A stretch of 64,000 nt of DNA, taken from positions 1-64,000 of the forward strand of contig CAJYNG010000004.1 in assembly GCA_913775725.1 (NCBI GenBank), in the 5' to 3' direction. The DNA is from an uncultured Stenotrophomonas sp. Lineage in GTDB: Bacteria > Pseudomonadota > Gammaproteobacteria > Xanthomonadales > Xanthomonadaceae. Position numbers and translations under genes: made by a program. The notes beneath the pieces were generated by a model that did not search any database, was not told the DNA's origin, and worked only from the letters and a program-made list of their open reading frames with translations. Below, piece by piece: positions 15,882 to 24,076 of the stretch (positions are counted from its first letter, which is position 1; every line of letters starts with the position of its first letter).

Positions 15882-15898
15882 GCCGCCCGTAGGGCGGC
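15882..15898. terminator. Short GC hairpin between integrase and ATPase genes
   Basis: GCCGCCC (15882-15888), GTA, GGGCGGC (15892-15898), about 50 bases past the integrase stop on the minus strand. No T-run; a weak terminator at best. Confidence 0.35.
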
Positions 15899-15950
15899 GG
15901 CGAAGCTTTGCAGACGCCCTTGGCTAAGGGCCATCTACCATGTGGCGTGT

Positions 15951-17171
15951 TTAAGCAGCTGCCAGGAGCGATGGCTTCGATGTTCCACTCTTCAGCTTAT
16001 CCAAGTAGTCAGCCCATGTTTGCATCATCCGACGGCGCTCTGGAAGATGCTCAGCACGGTTGTAAGCTGCTTTAATTGGATTTCGCTCCGCATGAGCCAA
16101 CTGCCGCTCAATTGCATCAGAAGTCCACCCCATCTCATGCAAGAGAGTTGAAGCCATGCTCCGGAAGCCATGACCTGTCATGTCGTCCGTCCCGTAGCCC
16201 AGCCTACGCAGCGCCGCGTTGACGGTGTTCTCGCTCATCGGATCCCGCAGGCTGCGCACTGAAGGAAAGATGTAGCGACTCTTGCGGTTCACTGGGTGGA
16301 GCTCACGGAGGACCGCCAAGGCCTGCTTTGATAAAGGGACGATGTGCGCAACGCCCATCTTCATCTTTTCTGCGGGGATACACCATTGGCTAGCATCGAA
16401 GTCGATCTCGGACCACTCTGCCTTCCTCAATTCACCTGGACGGGCGAACACCAGCGGCGCGAACCTGAGAGCACACAGGGTCGTGAGCTGCCCCGTGTAT
16501 CCGTCAATCGCCCGCAGCAGTTCTCCAATCTTTGCTGGATCCGTGATCGAGGCATAGTGACGGTTCTTTGCGGTCTTCAACGCCCCTCGCAGGGCTCCGG
16601 TAGGATCCCGATCTAGCCGACCGGTGGCCACTGCGTATCGAAACACTTGGCCGCAGATCTGGCGCAGTCGTTGGGTCGACTCAATCTTGTCTTGGGCCTC
16701 AAGCCGGCGCAGAACTGACAGGACCTCTGCAGTGCTGATGTCTTCGATTGCGCGTTTACCCAGCCATGGGAACGCGTATGTCTCTAACATCCACTTGGCC
16801 TTGGACCGTGTGCTTTCCGCCAGATCCCCTCTTGTGTTGAGCCATTCAAGGGCCACTACTGCGAAGCGGCCATCTGCGGACAACTGAGCCTTCAGCTTTC
16901 CAAGCTGCTTCTCCTCAGACGGATCCTTTCCGTCTCGCAACTGCGCGCGCGCGGCGTCGCGCCTGTCACACGCCTCTTTCAGAGTCACCTCCGGGTAGAC
17001 CCCGATGGAGAGCAACTTCTCCTTGCCCGCATGGCGGTACTTCATTCGCCAGTAGCGATTCCCATTGGGCATGACCTGCAGGTAGAGCCCTGCTCCTGCT
17101 GCAAGCTTGTAGGGCTTCTCCTTGCCCTTTGCGTTTCTTGCAGCCATATCCGTCAACGACTTATGGGCCAT
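15951..17171 (-). CDS. P4-type tyrosine integrase
   Basis: A 406-aa site-specific recombinase that would insert and excise the island at tRNA-Thr. The N-terminal DUF4102-type arm-binding domain is visible (GLYLQVMPNGNRYWRMKYR, KLLSIGVYPEVTLKEA), then the SAM-like core domain (~100-190) and the catalytic domain. Active-site residues: R244 in ARPGELRKAEW, H334 and R337 in TGHGFRSMAS, H360 in QLAHAERN, Y370 in IKAAYNRAEH. All are present, so it should be active. It starts 174 bases from the 3' end of tRNA-Thr and reads away from it, as expected for an island integrase. Confidence 0.95.
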   Translation of the reverse strand: MAHKSLTDMAARNAKGKEKPYKLAAGAGLYLQVMPNGNRYWRMKYRHAGKEKLLSIGVYPEVTLKEACDRRDAARAQLRDGKDPSEEKQLGKLKAQLSADGRFAVVALEWLNTRGDLAESTRSKAKWMLETYAFPWLGKRAIEDISTAEVLSVLRRLEAQDKIESTQRLRQICGQVFRYAVATGRLDRDPTGALRGALKTAKNRHYASITDPAKIGELLRAIDGYTGQLTTLCALRFAPLVFARPGELRKAEWSEIDFDASQWCIPAEKMKMGVAHIVPLSKQALAVLRELHPVNRKSRYIFPSVRSLRDPMSENTVNAALRRLGYGTDDMTGHGFRSMASTLLHEMGWTSDAIERQLAHAERNPIKAAYNRAEHLPERRRMMQTWADYLDKLKSGTSKPSLLAAA

Positions 17172-17273
17172 TGGGGGTACATCCTCCTCTCGATCTAGCT
17201 TAGTTCCCCAGGCACCCCCAATTGCACCCCCTAGGCGGGCGGATGCTCATGGACGACCGGGGACAAAAAAGCA

Positions 17274-17300
17274 CAAAAAAACCCGCTATTTCAGCGGGTT
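17274..17300 (-). terminator. Intrinsic terminator of tRNA-Thr
   Basis: On the minus strand AACCCGCT / AGCGGGTT (17300-17293 and 17287-17280) with loop GAAAT is followed by TTTTTTT. It lies 45 bases downstream of the tRNA and before the integrase start. If the core att site is the tRNA end, this terminator was brought in by the island; otherwise the att site is further left. Confidence 0.88.
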
Positions 17301-17344
17301 GATTGTGCACCGTGGATATCTACGGATGCCAGTGGATCGGAAGA

Positions 17345-17420
17345 TGGTGCCGCTTATCCGAATCGAACGGATGACCTACTGTTTACAAGACAGTTGCTCT
17401 ACCAACTGAGCTAAAGCGGC
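17345..17420 (-). tRNA. tRNA-Thr (anticodon UGU)
   Basis: A complete cloverleaf on the minus strand. Acceptor GCCGCTT pairs with AAGCGGC, the D arm is GCTCAGTTGGTAGAGC, the anticodon stem CTGTC/GACAG-like encloses TTGTAAA with TGT at 17387-17385, and the T arm reads TCCGTTCGATTCGGA. Discriminator A and an encoded CCA (17347-17345) complete it. TAGAAT (17463-17458) could be its -10 and overlaps the stop codon of the upstream SPOR gene. It is the likely integration target of the island. Confidence 0.97.
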
Positions 17421-17460
17421 ATGGGTGGTGCACCGGCGGCAGCGCCGCGGTCCGGGGATT

Positions 17461-18309
17461 CTAGCGCAACCGCGTGCATTCCAGCGACCGGCTCTGTGCC
17501 GCCCCGCTGCGCTGCTGGGCCTGAGCCGGCTGCGTGCCCGCCGCCAGCTGCCCTTCCAGCCACCACTGGCCGGCGTCGCCGCTGGCCACCAGGCGCGGCT
17601 GGAAGCCGGCGGCCTGCACCGCCGCCATGCGCCGTTCGGCGCCTTCGCGGTTGCGGTACTGGCCCAGCGCCACGGCGTTGATGTCCTCGCCCTGGCTGAT
17701 GATGTAGTAGTCGCTCAGGCCGGCCGCGACGATGCGCTTCAGCGTGGCCTGGGCCTCGTCGCGGCTGGCGGCAGCCGGCAGCATCACCCGGAAACGGGCG
17801 CTGCCACTGGCAGCGGGCTGTTCGCGCAGGCGCACCTGGCTGAGCACAGCGCCGGCCTTGCCCTGCGCGCTGGTCGCGGCGGCGCGGTCGGCGAATGGGC
17901 CCAGCGCGACGCAGCGCGACGGTTCGGCAGCCACGGGCGGGGTTGCGGGTTTTTCCGGTGCCGGGGCGGGTGCAGGCGGTGTTACCGGCTTGGCAGCGGC
18001 CGCAACCGGCGTAGCCTCAGCCGCCTGCGGCTTGGCAATCTCCGGCTTGGCCGGGGCGGCGGGCGCCGGCGTGGCAGCCACAGCCGTCTTCTCCACCGGC
18101 TCGCGCTCCGTCAACGGCGCGGTCGGGGCGGCAGCGGTGGCCTCGGCAGCCGCAGCGACGTCCACACCACCGGGCACCCAGCGCAGCTCGGCCACGCCGG
18201 CCGGTTGCGGCGCGGGCGCAGGCGGCTGCGGTGCATCGCGCAGCAGCCACCAGCAGGCGACGCCAAGATTGAGGATGGCCAGTACGACGATCAGGGCACG
18301 GGTCAGCAT
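17461..18309 (-). CDS. SPOR-domain membrane-anchored protein
   Basis: A 282-aa protein with one N-terminal membrane anchor (TRALIVVLAILNLGVACWWLL), a long Ala/Pro-rich linker (~residues 28-125) and a C-terminal SPOR-like domain (CVALGPFADRAAATSAQ...YYIISQGEDINAVALGQYRNREGAERR). SPOR domains bind denuded peptidoglycan at division sites, so it is probably a cell-envelope protein. It follows coaX with a 9-base gap and probably shares the birA-coaX transcript. Confidence 0.82.
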   Translation of the reverse strand: MLTRALIVVLAILNLGVACWWLLRDAPQPPAPAPQPAGVAELRWVPGGVDVAAAAEATAAAPTAPLTEREPVEKTAVAATPAPAAPAKPEIAKPQAAEATPVAAAAKPVTPPAPAPAPEKPATPPVAAEPSRCVALGPFADRAAATSAQGKAGAVLSQVRLREQPAASGSARFRVMLPAAASRDEAQATLKRIVAAGLSDYYIISQGEDINAVALGQYRNREGAERRMAAVQAAGFQPRLVASGDAGQWWLEGQLAAGTQPAQAQQRSGAAQSRSLECTRLR

Positions 18310-18318
18310 GCGCGGATA

Positions 18319-19050
18319 CTATCCTGCGGGCTGGTGCACCGCCCAGCGGGCGAGGCCATCCAGCACCAGCGAAGGGTGGTAATCGGCGCCAGGCAGCAGC
18401 GGCATCAGCGCTGGCGCGCCACCACCATGCACCAGCAGCGACGGTGCCACGCCCAGCAGCGCGTTCGCCTGCTGTGCGCTGCGTTCGATCAGCGCCACGG
18501 CCGCACCATCGCAGCCGGAGGCCAGCGCGTCGGCGGTGTCGTTGGCGAATTCGCTGTAGTCGCCGCCGGTAGCGGGCAGCTGCACGGCACGGGCGTGCAG
18601 CGCTTCGCGCATGGTGGTGGGCGATGCGGAAATGCGGCCACCGTGGTGCTGGCCGTCGGCGGCGAGCAGATCAATCGTCAGTGCGGTGCCCACGCCGACC
18701 ACCAGCACCGGGCGCTGCGCCTTGGCCGCCGCCAGCAGGGCCAGGAAGCGGTCGACACCGAACTTATCCGGCTTGGCGTAGGCAATGCGCACACCGGCGC
18801 ATTCGGCGCTGGTGCGCACCACGTGCACGTGCTCGAAGCGGCGCTGCAGCTGGTCCAGCATGGCGCTGGTCAGCGACGGTGCGGCCACGCTGGCCACGAA
18901 CGCGGTGGTGCCGCTGGGCAGGCTGTGCGGCGGCTGCCCGGCCATGCCTTCGGCGCCATGCGCCCAGGCCTGCACATCACCGGCACGGTCACCCTGCAAC
19001 GGCGCGAACTTGAAGCGCGAGTTGCCGAGGTCGAACAACCAATCGCTCAT
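18319..19050 (-). CDS. coaX: Type III pantothenate kinase
   Basis: Phosphorylates pantothenate in the first step of coenzyme A synthesis. The N-terminal MSDWLFDLGNSRFKF is the ATP-binding phosphate-1 motif of the type III (Baf/CoaX) family. VGVGTALTIDLL and GGRISASPTTMREALHARA are the following conserved blocks; KPDKFGVDRFLAL matches the family GxDR segment. At 243 aa the length is normal. The ATG at 19050 overlaps the birA stop by 4 bases (ATGA), so birA and coaX are co-translated. An upstream extension of the frame is antisense-like and not needed. Confidence 0.93.
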   Translation of the reverse strand: MSDWLFDLGNSRFKFAPLQGDRAGDVQAWAHGAEGMAGQPPHSLPSGTTAFVASVAAPSLTSAMLDQLQRRFEHVHVVRTSAECAGVRIAYAKPDKFGVDRFLALLAAAKAQRPVLVVGVGTALTIDLLAADGQHHGGRISASPTTMREALHARAVQLPATGGDYSEFANDTADALASGCDGAAVALIERSAQQANALLGVAPSLLVHGGGAPALMPLLPGADYHPSLVLDGLARWAVHQPAG

Positions 19051-20027
19051 GCCGCCCTCACGCTGACTTCGCCGGCGTGCAGCAGGCGCTCGCGGCCATC
19101 GATGCGCACGCGCAGCGCGCCGTCGTCGGCCAGGCCGAGCGCGGTGCCGTGCTGCCACTGCCCTTCCAGTTCCACGCGTACTTCGCGGCCGGCCAGCATG
19201 TCGAAGGCGGCGTAGCGCGGCAGGAACGGCGCCAGCCCTTCGCGATCGAATTCTTCCAGCGCCGGCAGCAGACGCGTCAACACGGCCGCAACGACCACGT
19301 TGCGGTCCACCGGCTTACCGGCCAGCGTGTCCAGATCCACCCACGGCTGGGTGATCTGCTCAGCGAACGACGGCGGCATGTGGGTGTTGATGCCGATGCC
19401 GATCACCGCGCGCGCCGGGCCGGCGTATTCGCCACCGCCTTCTGCGAGCAGGCCGACCAGCTTGCGCTTGCCATCGACGATCAGGTCATTCGGCCACTTC
19501 AGCTGCGCCTGGGTATAGCCCAGATCGTGCAGCGCTTCGGCCACGGCGATGCCGGCCACCAGGCTCAGCCCGGCCAGGCGACCGAGGCCACCGGAGAACA
19601 GGCGCAGCACCGAAAGGTAGATATGCGCGGCCAGCGGCGAGGCCCAGGCACGGCCGCGACGGCCACGGCCGCCGGTCTGGCGTTCGGCCAGCAGGACGCT
19701 CACCCCGCGCTGGGGCGCGCTGCAACGCAGCAATTCGGCGTTGGTCGAGTCCACCGTCCAGGCCACCTGCAGGTCGTGCAGCAGGGCCTGGACGTCGGCA
19801 GGCAGGCCGGCCCGGATCGCGGCCGGGTCCAGCAGGTCGACCGGGCGGGTCAGGCCATAGCCCTCGCCAGCGCGGCCCTCGATGTCCACACCGGCGGCCC
19901 TAAGTCCTTGAATACGCTTCCAAATGGCCGCCCGGGTCTGACCCAGCTCACGGGCCAGGGCGTCGCCGGACAGGCGACCGGCAGCGAGTTTGGCCAGCAA
20001 TTGGCGATCGTCCACGGCAGCTTCCAC
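19047..20027 (-). CDS. birA: Biotin-protein ligase / biotin operon repressor
   Basis: A bifunctional protein that attaches biotin to carboxylase carrier protein. The N-terminal winged helix (RQLLAKLAAGRLSGDALARELGQTRAAIWKRIQGLRAAG) binds DNA. The ligase core shows RGRRGRAWAS (biotinyl-AMP loop), WPNDLIVDGKRKLVGLLAE and IGIGINTHMP. The C-terminal SH3-like domain is present (GREVRVELEGQWQHGTALGL). Length 326 aa. It heads the birA-coaX-SPOR set. Confidence 0.95.
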   Translation of the reverse strand: MEAAVDDRQLLAKLAAGRLSGDALARELGQTRAAIWKRIQGLRAAGVDIEGRAGEGYGLTRPVDLLDPAAIRAGLPADVQALLHDLQVAWTVDSTNAELLRCSAPQRGVSVLLAERQTGGRGRRGRAWASPLAAHIYLSVLRLFSGGLGRLAGLSLVAGIAVAEALHDLGYTQAQLKWPNDLIVDGKRKLVGLLAEGGGEYAGPARAVIGIGINTHMPPSFAEQITQPWVDLDTLAGKPVDRNVVVAAVLTRLLPALEEFDREGLAPFLPRYAAFDMLAGREVRVELEGQWQHGTALGLADDGALRVRIDGRERLLHAGEVSVRAA

Positions 20028-20158
20028 GAAGTCAGAAAGGAATTATGCGGGAAAGCCGCCAGCGACGCCCGCCACCGGTGGACCCCAGGGGCTTCCAACC
20101 GGGTGCCGGGTTCGGGCTAGAATCGGGAACTCACCTTCCCTTAACGTGGATGTCGTCA

Positions 20159-20443
20159 ATGCGCCGTTATGCCCATTGCCTGATCCTGCTGACGATGCCC
20201 TTCGCGGCGTCTGCGACAGCAGCGCTGGACGACAGCCGCGGCGCCTGCGTGTCGTCCAACGGGGATGCCGCCTCACAGCGCGCACCGACTGCGACCGCCT
20301 CGGCCGCCACCACGAAGCCGGCGGCAGTACGCCCGGCCGCCAGCAGTGCCACCAGCACTGGCGGCGGTGGCAGCGACGACGACGTGCTGCAGCGCATCCG
20401 TGCGCCGAAGTGGCACAGCTACCTGCCGGGAATGTTCCGCTGA
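20159..20443 (+). CDS. Small exported protein, 94 aa
   Basis: Unknown function. Residues 1-23 form a signal peptide (MRRYAHCLILLTMPFAASAT). The mature part is Ala/Thr/Ser-rich and disordered, then Gly-rich (STGGGGSDDDV), and ends in a defined motif, LQRIRAPKWHSYLPGMFR, probably the functional end. ATG at 20159 is preferred, with an alternative ATG at 20150. Its stop overlaps the probable start of mtfA, so the two are likely coupled. Confidence 0.68.
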   Translation: MRRYAHCLILLTMPFAASATAALDDSRGACVSSNGDAASQRAPTATASAATTKPAAVRPAASSATSTGGGGSDDDVLQRIRAPKWHSYLPGMFR

Positions 20444-21198
20444 TCAAGTCGTTGCTGCAGTGGCTGCGGCCTGCGCCGCGGCCGATCGACGATGCACTTT
20501 GGGAAGACGCCTGCCGCCGTGCGGCCTGGCTGCATGGTCTGGACGACGAACGCCGCGCACGCCTGCGCGTGCTGGCCACGCGCTTCCTGCATGAGAAGAC
20601 CATCACGCCGATCGGCGAGCTGCAGCTGCAGGCCGGCGACGGCGTGCTGCTGGCGGCACTGTGCTGCCTGCCGCTGCTGGAATTCGGCGAAGTGGGCCTG
20701 GAAGGCTGGTCGCAGCTGATCGTCTACCCCGATGCCTTCCGCGTACACCGCAGCCACATGGATGCGGCCGGCGTACTGCATGAGTGGGATGACGAACTGA
20801 TTGGCGAGTCGTGGGACAGCGGTCCGTTGATCCTGTCCTGGGCCGATGTGCAGGCCGACCTGGCGGCGCCGCACGAGGGCTACTGCGTGGCGGTGCACGA
20901 GATGGTGCACAAGCTGGATGCGCTGGATGGTGCGATGGACGGCACGCCGCCACTACCGCGTGAATGGCAGCGCGAGTGGGCCGCCACCTTCCAGCGCGCG
21001 TACGACGCCTTCTGCGTGCAGGTGGATGCCGGCGAGGAAACGTTGATCGATCCATATGCGGCCGAGGCGCCGGAAGAGTTCTTCGCGGTGGCCAGCGAGT
21101 ACCACTTCTCGGCCCCGGATCTGCTGCAGCAGGCGTTGCCGGAGGTGGCCGCGCAGCTGCGGCGCTTCTATGGCGAGCCGCCGGCGATGGTCGGCTGA
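20440..21198 (+). CDS. mtfA: MtfA-like zinc metallopeptidase
   Basis: Cytosolic gluzincin-like peptidase; E. coli MtfA binds the Mlc repressor and so touches glucose PTS regulation. HExxH is present as VHEMVHKLDALDG, followed by the conserved DPYAAEAPEEFFAVASEYHF segment carrying the third ligand (Glu). The N-terminal WLHGLDDERRARLRVLATRFLHEK fits the family, and length is ~250 aa. The start is unclear: no ATG is available, so a CTG at 20440 (with GGGAA upstream, overlapping the previous stop) or TTG at 20452 must serve. Confidence 0.88.
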   Translation: MIKSLLQWLRPAPRPIDDALWEDACRRAAWLHGLDDERRARLRVLATRFLHEKTITPIGELQLQAGDGVLLAALCCLPLLEFGEVGLEGWSQLIVYPDAFRVHRSHMDAAGVLHEWDDELIGESWDSGPLILSWADVQADLAAPHEGYCVAVHEMVHKLDALDGAMDGTPPLPREWQREWAATFQRAYDAFCVQVDAGEETLIDPYAAEAPEEFFAVASEYHFSAPDLLQQALPEVAAQLRRFYGEPPAMVG

Positions 21199-21216
21199 TT
21201 CACTACCGCAGCTTAT

Positions 21217-21276
21217 GTAGAGCCGAGCCATGCTCGGCTGCATTTTGCGGAGCAGTCGAGCATGGCTCGACTCTAC
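21217..21276. repeat. SMAG palindrome pair
   Basis: GTAGAGCCGAGCCATGCTCG... at 21217 and its inverted partner ending ...GGCTCGACTCTAC at 21276. This is a head-to-head pair of the GTAG-ended palindromes known as SMAG in S. maltophilia. It sits between the 3' ends of mtfA and phoQ, where it can form a long hairpin. Confidence 0.9.
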
Positions 21277-21282
21277 ACAAGG

Positions 21283-22710
21283 CTACGGCCCCGGCGGCAG
21301 GCGCACTTCGAAGCGGGCACCGCCCAGTTCACTGGAGCGGCCGACAGCCAGCTCGCCGCGGTAATCCTTGATCAGGTCCTGCACGATCGACAGGCCGATG
21401 CCGTGGCCCTGCACGCGTTCGTCGCCACGCACGCCGCGCTGCAGCACCTTGCCGATGTCATCCGGGGCAATGCCCGGGCCATCGTCGTCGACCGCCAGCA
21501 GCAGGCCGGCGCGGCGTGCGTTCGGGGCCGGCAGCGACTGCGCGGTCAGCAGCACGCGGCGGTTGGCCCACTTGAAGGCGTTTTCCAGCAGGTTGCCAAG
21601 CAGTTCCTGCAGGTCACCCGGTTCGCCATGGAAGCGCGCGGCCGGGTCGATATCGAATTCGCACAGCACGCCCTTCGAGGCGTAGACCTTTTCCAGGCCA
21701 CGCACGATTTCCTCGGCATTGGACTCGATCGGCAGCGGCGCGGAGAACAGCTTGTGGCCCGACGACGCAGCACGTGCCAGCTGGTACGAGACCAGGTTGT
21801 TCATGCGTTGCAGCTGCACGTCCAGCTCTTCGCGCAGCGCGCTGTCGTCGGCGCCGCTGTCCATCTGCGTGCGCAGCACCGCAATCGGCGTCTTCAGGCT
21901 GTGCGCCAGGTCGGCCAGGGTGTTGCGCTGGCGCTCGAGGTTCTCGCGCTCGCTTTCGATGAAGGCGTTGATGCTGTCGGTCAGCGGTTCCAGCTCGCGC
22001 GGGTGGCGCTCGCTCATGCGCTCGGTCTCGCCGCGCTGCACCTTGGTCAGCTCGGTGATCACGCGGCGCAGCGGACGCAGGCTCCACTGCAGGATGACGG
22101 TCTGCAGCAGCAGCAGGATCAGGCCGATACCACCCAGGTAGAACCAGACCCGGCCACGGAACACCCGCAGCTGCGCACCCAGCGCGCGCGAGTCTTCCAT
22201 CACGTAGATGGTGTACGGGAATTCGGTGGCGGGGTCGGCGTCGGCATCCCACACCAGGCCCAGGCCATAGCGGTACACCGAGCCCTGGCTGCCATCGATC
22301 TGGATCATCGGCAGCGGGCCTTCGAACACTTCCTGACGCGGCGCCAGCAGGCCGCCGCCGACGGTGGGCAGCATCGGGCCTTCGGCGGACATTGAATTGC
22401 CCTTGCCGTGCGGCATCACCACCTGCAGGTACAGGCCGCTGCCCGGCACGTCGAAGCGCGAATCCGGCGGCTGCTCGCGGATGTACAGCGAGCGGTCGCG
22501 GGTGAAGTCGATGCCGGCCGCATAGGCGGTGGCGTAGTTCTTCAGGCGCTCACGCAGGTTCGCCTTCGCCGTATCGGCGAAGGCGGCGTCGAGCGCGTAG
22601 CCGGCCAGCGCCAGGAACGCGACCAGACCCACGGACGCGGCAAGCATCTGGCGCGCCTGCAGGGAGCGCGGCCGCCAGCGTCGGAAGAACCACAGACGGC
22701 CGGACATCAT
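21283..22710 (-). CDS. phoQ: PhoQ-like sensor histidine kinase
   Basis: An inner-membrane sensor of the PhoP/PhoQ pair, which responds to low divalent cations and antimicrobial peptides in gamma-proteobacteria. Layout: TM1 at ~20-45 (LAASVGLVAFLALAGYAL), a periplasmic sensor of ~150 residues, TM2 (FYLGGIGLILLLLQTVIL, ~190-210), HAMP, H-box LADLAHSLKTPIAVLR, N-box LLGNLLENAFKWA, and G boxes DDDGPGIAPDD and GHGIGLSIVQDL. The H-box wording DLAHSLKTP is characteristic of PhoQ. At 475 aa the length is normal. It follows phoP with a 22-base gap. Confidence 0.92.
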   Translation of the reverse strand: MMSGRLWFFRRWRPRSLQARQMLAASVGLVAFLALAGYALDAAFADTAKANLRERLKNYATAYAAGIDFTRDRSLYIREQPPDSRFDVPGSGLYLQVVMPHGKGNSMSAEGPMLPTVGGGLLAPRQEVFEGPLPMIQIDGSQGSVYRYGLGLVWDADADPATEFPYTIYVMEDSRALGAQLRVFRGRVWFYLGGIGLILLLLQTVILQWSLRPLRRVITELTKVQRGETERMSERHPRELEPLTDSINAFIESERENLERQRNTLADLAHSLKTPIAVLRTQMDSGADDSALREELDVQLQRMNNLVSYQLARAASSGHKLFSAPLPIESNAEEIVRGLEKVYASKGVLCEFDIDPAARFHGEPGDLQELLGNLLENAFKWANRRVLLTAQSLPAPNARRAGLLLAVDDDGPGIAPDDIGKVLQRGVRGDERVQGHGIGLSIVQDLIKDYRGELAVGRSSELGGARFEVRLPPGP

Positions 22711-22732
22711 GGTATCGCCAGGGTGAGCCGGC

Positions 22733-23416
22733 TCAGCCCTCGTTGCGCGGAATCGCGAAACGGTAGCCGCGGCCGCGCACGGTCTCGATCGGCTTCAGTT
22801 CACCATCCGGGTCCAGCTTCTTGCGCAGGCGGCCGATGAAGACCTCCAGCACGTTCGAGTCGCGGTCGAAGTCCTGCTGGTAGATGTGCTCGGTGAGGTC
22901 GGCCTTGGAGACCAGTTCACCGGCATGCATCATCAGGTACTCCAGCACCTTGTACTCGTAGCTGGTCAGGTCGACATTGCTGCCGGCGACGCTGACGGTC
23001 TGGGCGGCGAGATCCAGAGCGACCGGACCGCATTCCAGCGTCGGCTTGCTCCAGCCCGCGGCGCGGCGCAGCAGCGCGTTGACGCGGGCCAGCAGCTCTT
23101 CGACGTGGAACGGCTTGACCAGGTAGTCGTCGGCGCCCTGCTTCAGGCCCTCGACCTTGTCCTGCCAGCTCGAACGCGCGGTCAGGATCAGCACCGGGAA
23201 CTTCTTGCCTTCGTCACGCAGGGCCTTGATCAGCTCCATGCCCGACATCTTGGGCAGGCCGAGGTCGATGATGCCGACATCGAACGGGACTTCGCGCCCC
23301 ATGTAGAGGCCTTCCTCGCCGTCCTGCGCAGCATCGACGGCAAAGCCTTCGCGCTTGAGCCGGGCTGCCAGGGTCTCACGCAGCGGGGCTTCGTCTTCGA
23401 CCAGAAGGATACGCAT
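22733..23416 (-). CDS. phoP: PhoP-like response regulator
   Basis: An OmpR/PhoB-type regulator of 227 aa. The receiver domain shows VEDEAPLRE (acidic pocket), the phospho-acceptor Asp in VGIIDLGLPKMSG and the Lys in YLVKPFHVEEL. The winged-helix effector domain ends RGRGYRFAIPRNEG with the recognition segment SNVLEVFIGRLRKKLD. It is phosphorylated by the adjacent PhoQ. The order (small exported protein, phoP, phoQ) suggests one operon. Confidence 0.95.
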   Translation of the reverse strand: MRILLVEDEAPLRETLAARLKREGFAVDAAQDGEEGLYMGREVPFDVGIIDLGLPKMSGMELIKALRDEGKKFPVLILTARSSWQDKVEGLKQGADDYLVKPFHVEELLARVNALLRRAAGWSKPTLECGPVALDLAAQTVSVAGSNVDLTSYEYKVLEYLMMHAGELVSKADLTEHIYQQDFDRDSNVLEVFIGRLRKKLDPDGELKPIETVRGRGYRFAIPRNEG

Positions 23417-23489
23417 GAACTCTCCCTAGTGTCCTGGGTGTGGCCCGGAGGCCTGTGGGGTACGGGTTGATAGCGACAACTATCCCTGT

Positions 23490-23864
23490 TCAGGGGTTAT
23501 CGCCGCGTAGTGATGACATATCCGACCGCGGCGTGCGCGGCTGTGAACGCGACGGGGCGGGGTCGTCCATGTAGCGGACCCGGCCCCGATCGTCCATGTA
23601 CTTCACCCGGTTGATATCACGACCATCGAACGGCACACGCTCGGCGCCGAGGATGTGGCCACCGGTGCTGCGCTGCACACGGCGCACGGCATCGGACAGC
23701 GATCGCTCGTCGCCACGGTTGCCGCGCTCGCCCCGCTCCATCATCTCCGCCCGCGCCTGCTCGCCACGTGGCGGCTGTTGCGCCAGCGCCGAAGACAGCG
23801 GCACAGCCGACAGGACCACGCAGGTGGCCAGGGCAATGCGGCGATGGAAGGGAGCGGAAGACAT
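23490..23864 (-). CDS. Small exported PepSY-like protein upstream of phoP
   Basis: A 124-aa periplasmic protein. The signal peptide occupies about residues 1-27 (ALATCVVLSAVPLSSALAQ). The C-terminal part, LSDAVRRVQRSTGGHILGAE followed by VKYMDDRGRVRYM, resembles one PepSY repeat, a domain common beside two-component sensors. It precedes phoP on the same strand with a 73-base gap, so it may modulate PhoQ; this is inference from position. The ATG at 23864 is chosen because the signal peptide starts there. Confidence 0.7.
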   Translation of the reverse strand: MSSAPFHRRIALATCVVLSAVPLSSALAQQPPRGEQARAEMMERGERGNRGDERSLSDAVRRVQRSTGGHILGAERVPFDGRDINRVKYMDDRGRVRYMDDPAPSRSQPRTPRSDMSSLRGDNP

Positions 23865-24076
23865 CGATGCGATCCTAGCCGAGCACGGCGATTCGTTCAA
23901 AAGTCGTAAATCCGGCACCGGGTTCGAAACCCAGCGTTTTACAAATCTTTTGCAAATTCTTGGTTTACAGCGGTGAATCCGGTCTGAACTTTTCCGGTCC
24001 TGCGCCCGCGTCGTTCAGCTAAGTGAACATTCGGGACGAATCGCTGCCCGTTGTCAAGTCAGGAATGTGACCGAAA

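Larger units (their letters stand above)
1418..17344. mobile_element. Putative tRNA-Thr-associated genomic island / mobilisable element
   Basis: Right side: a tyrosine integrase (15951-17171) reads away from the 3' end of tRNA-Thr at 17345, the classic integration geometry. Inside lie a MobA/MobL relaxase, DUF3987 protein, AlpA-like regulator, XRE repressor and RadC-like protein. Codon use is less GC-biased than the flanks and no SMAG palindrome was seen over ~16 kb, against more than a dozen in the other 46 kb. The left limit is uncertain: atypical sequence reaches about 1222, inside glnS, and no copy of the tRNA 3' end could be found by reading. The 1.4-7.1 kb part may be an older, separate insertion. 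A relaxase without visible transfer genes suggests a mobilisable rather than self-conjugative element. Confidence 0.65.

Noticed and set aside
17425-19215. Plus-strand ~600-codon frame over the SPOR and coaX genes
   Set aside because: No homology-like features; antisense of two recognisable genes.
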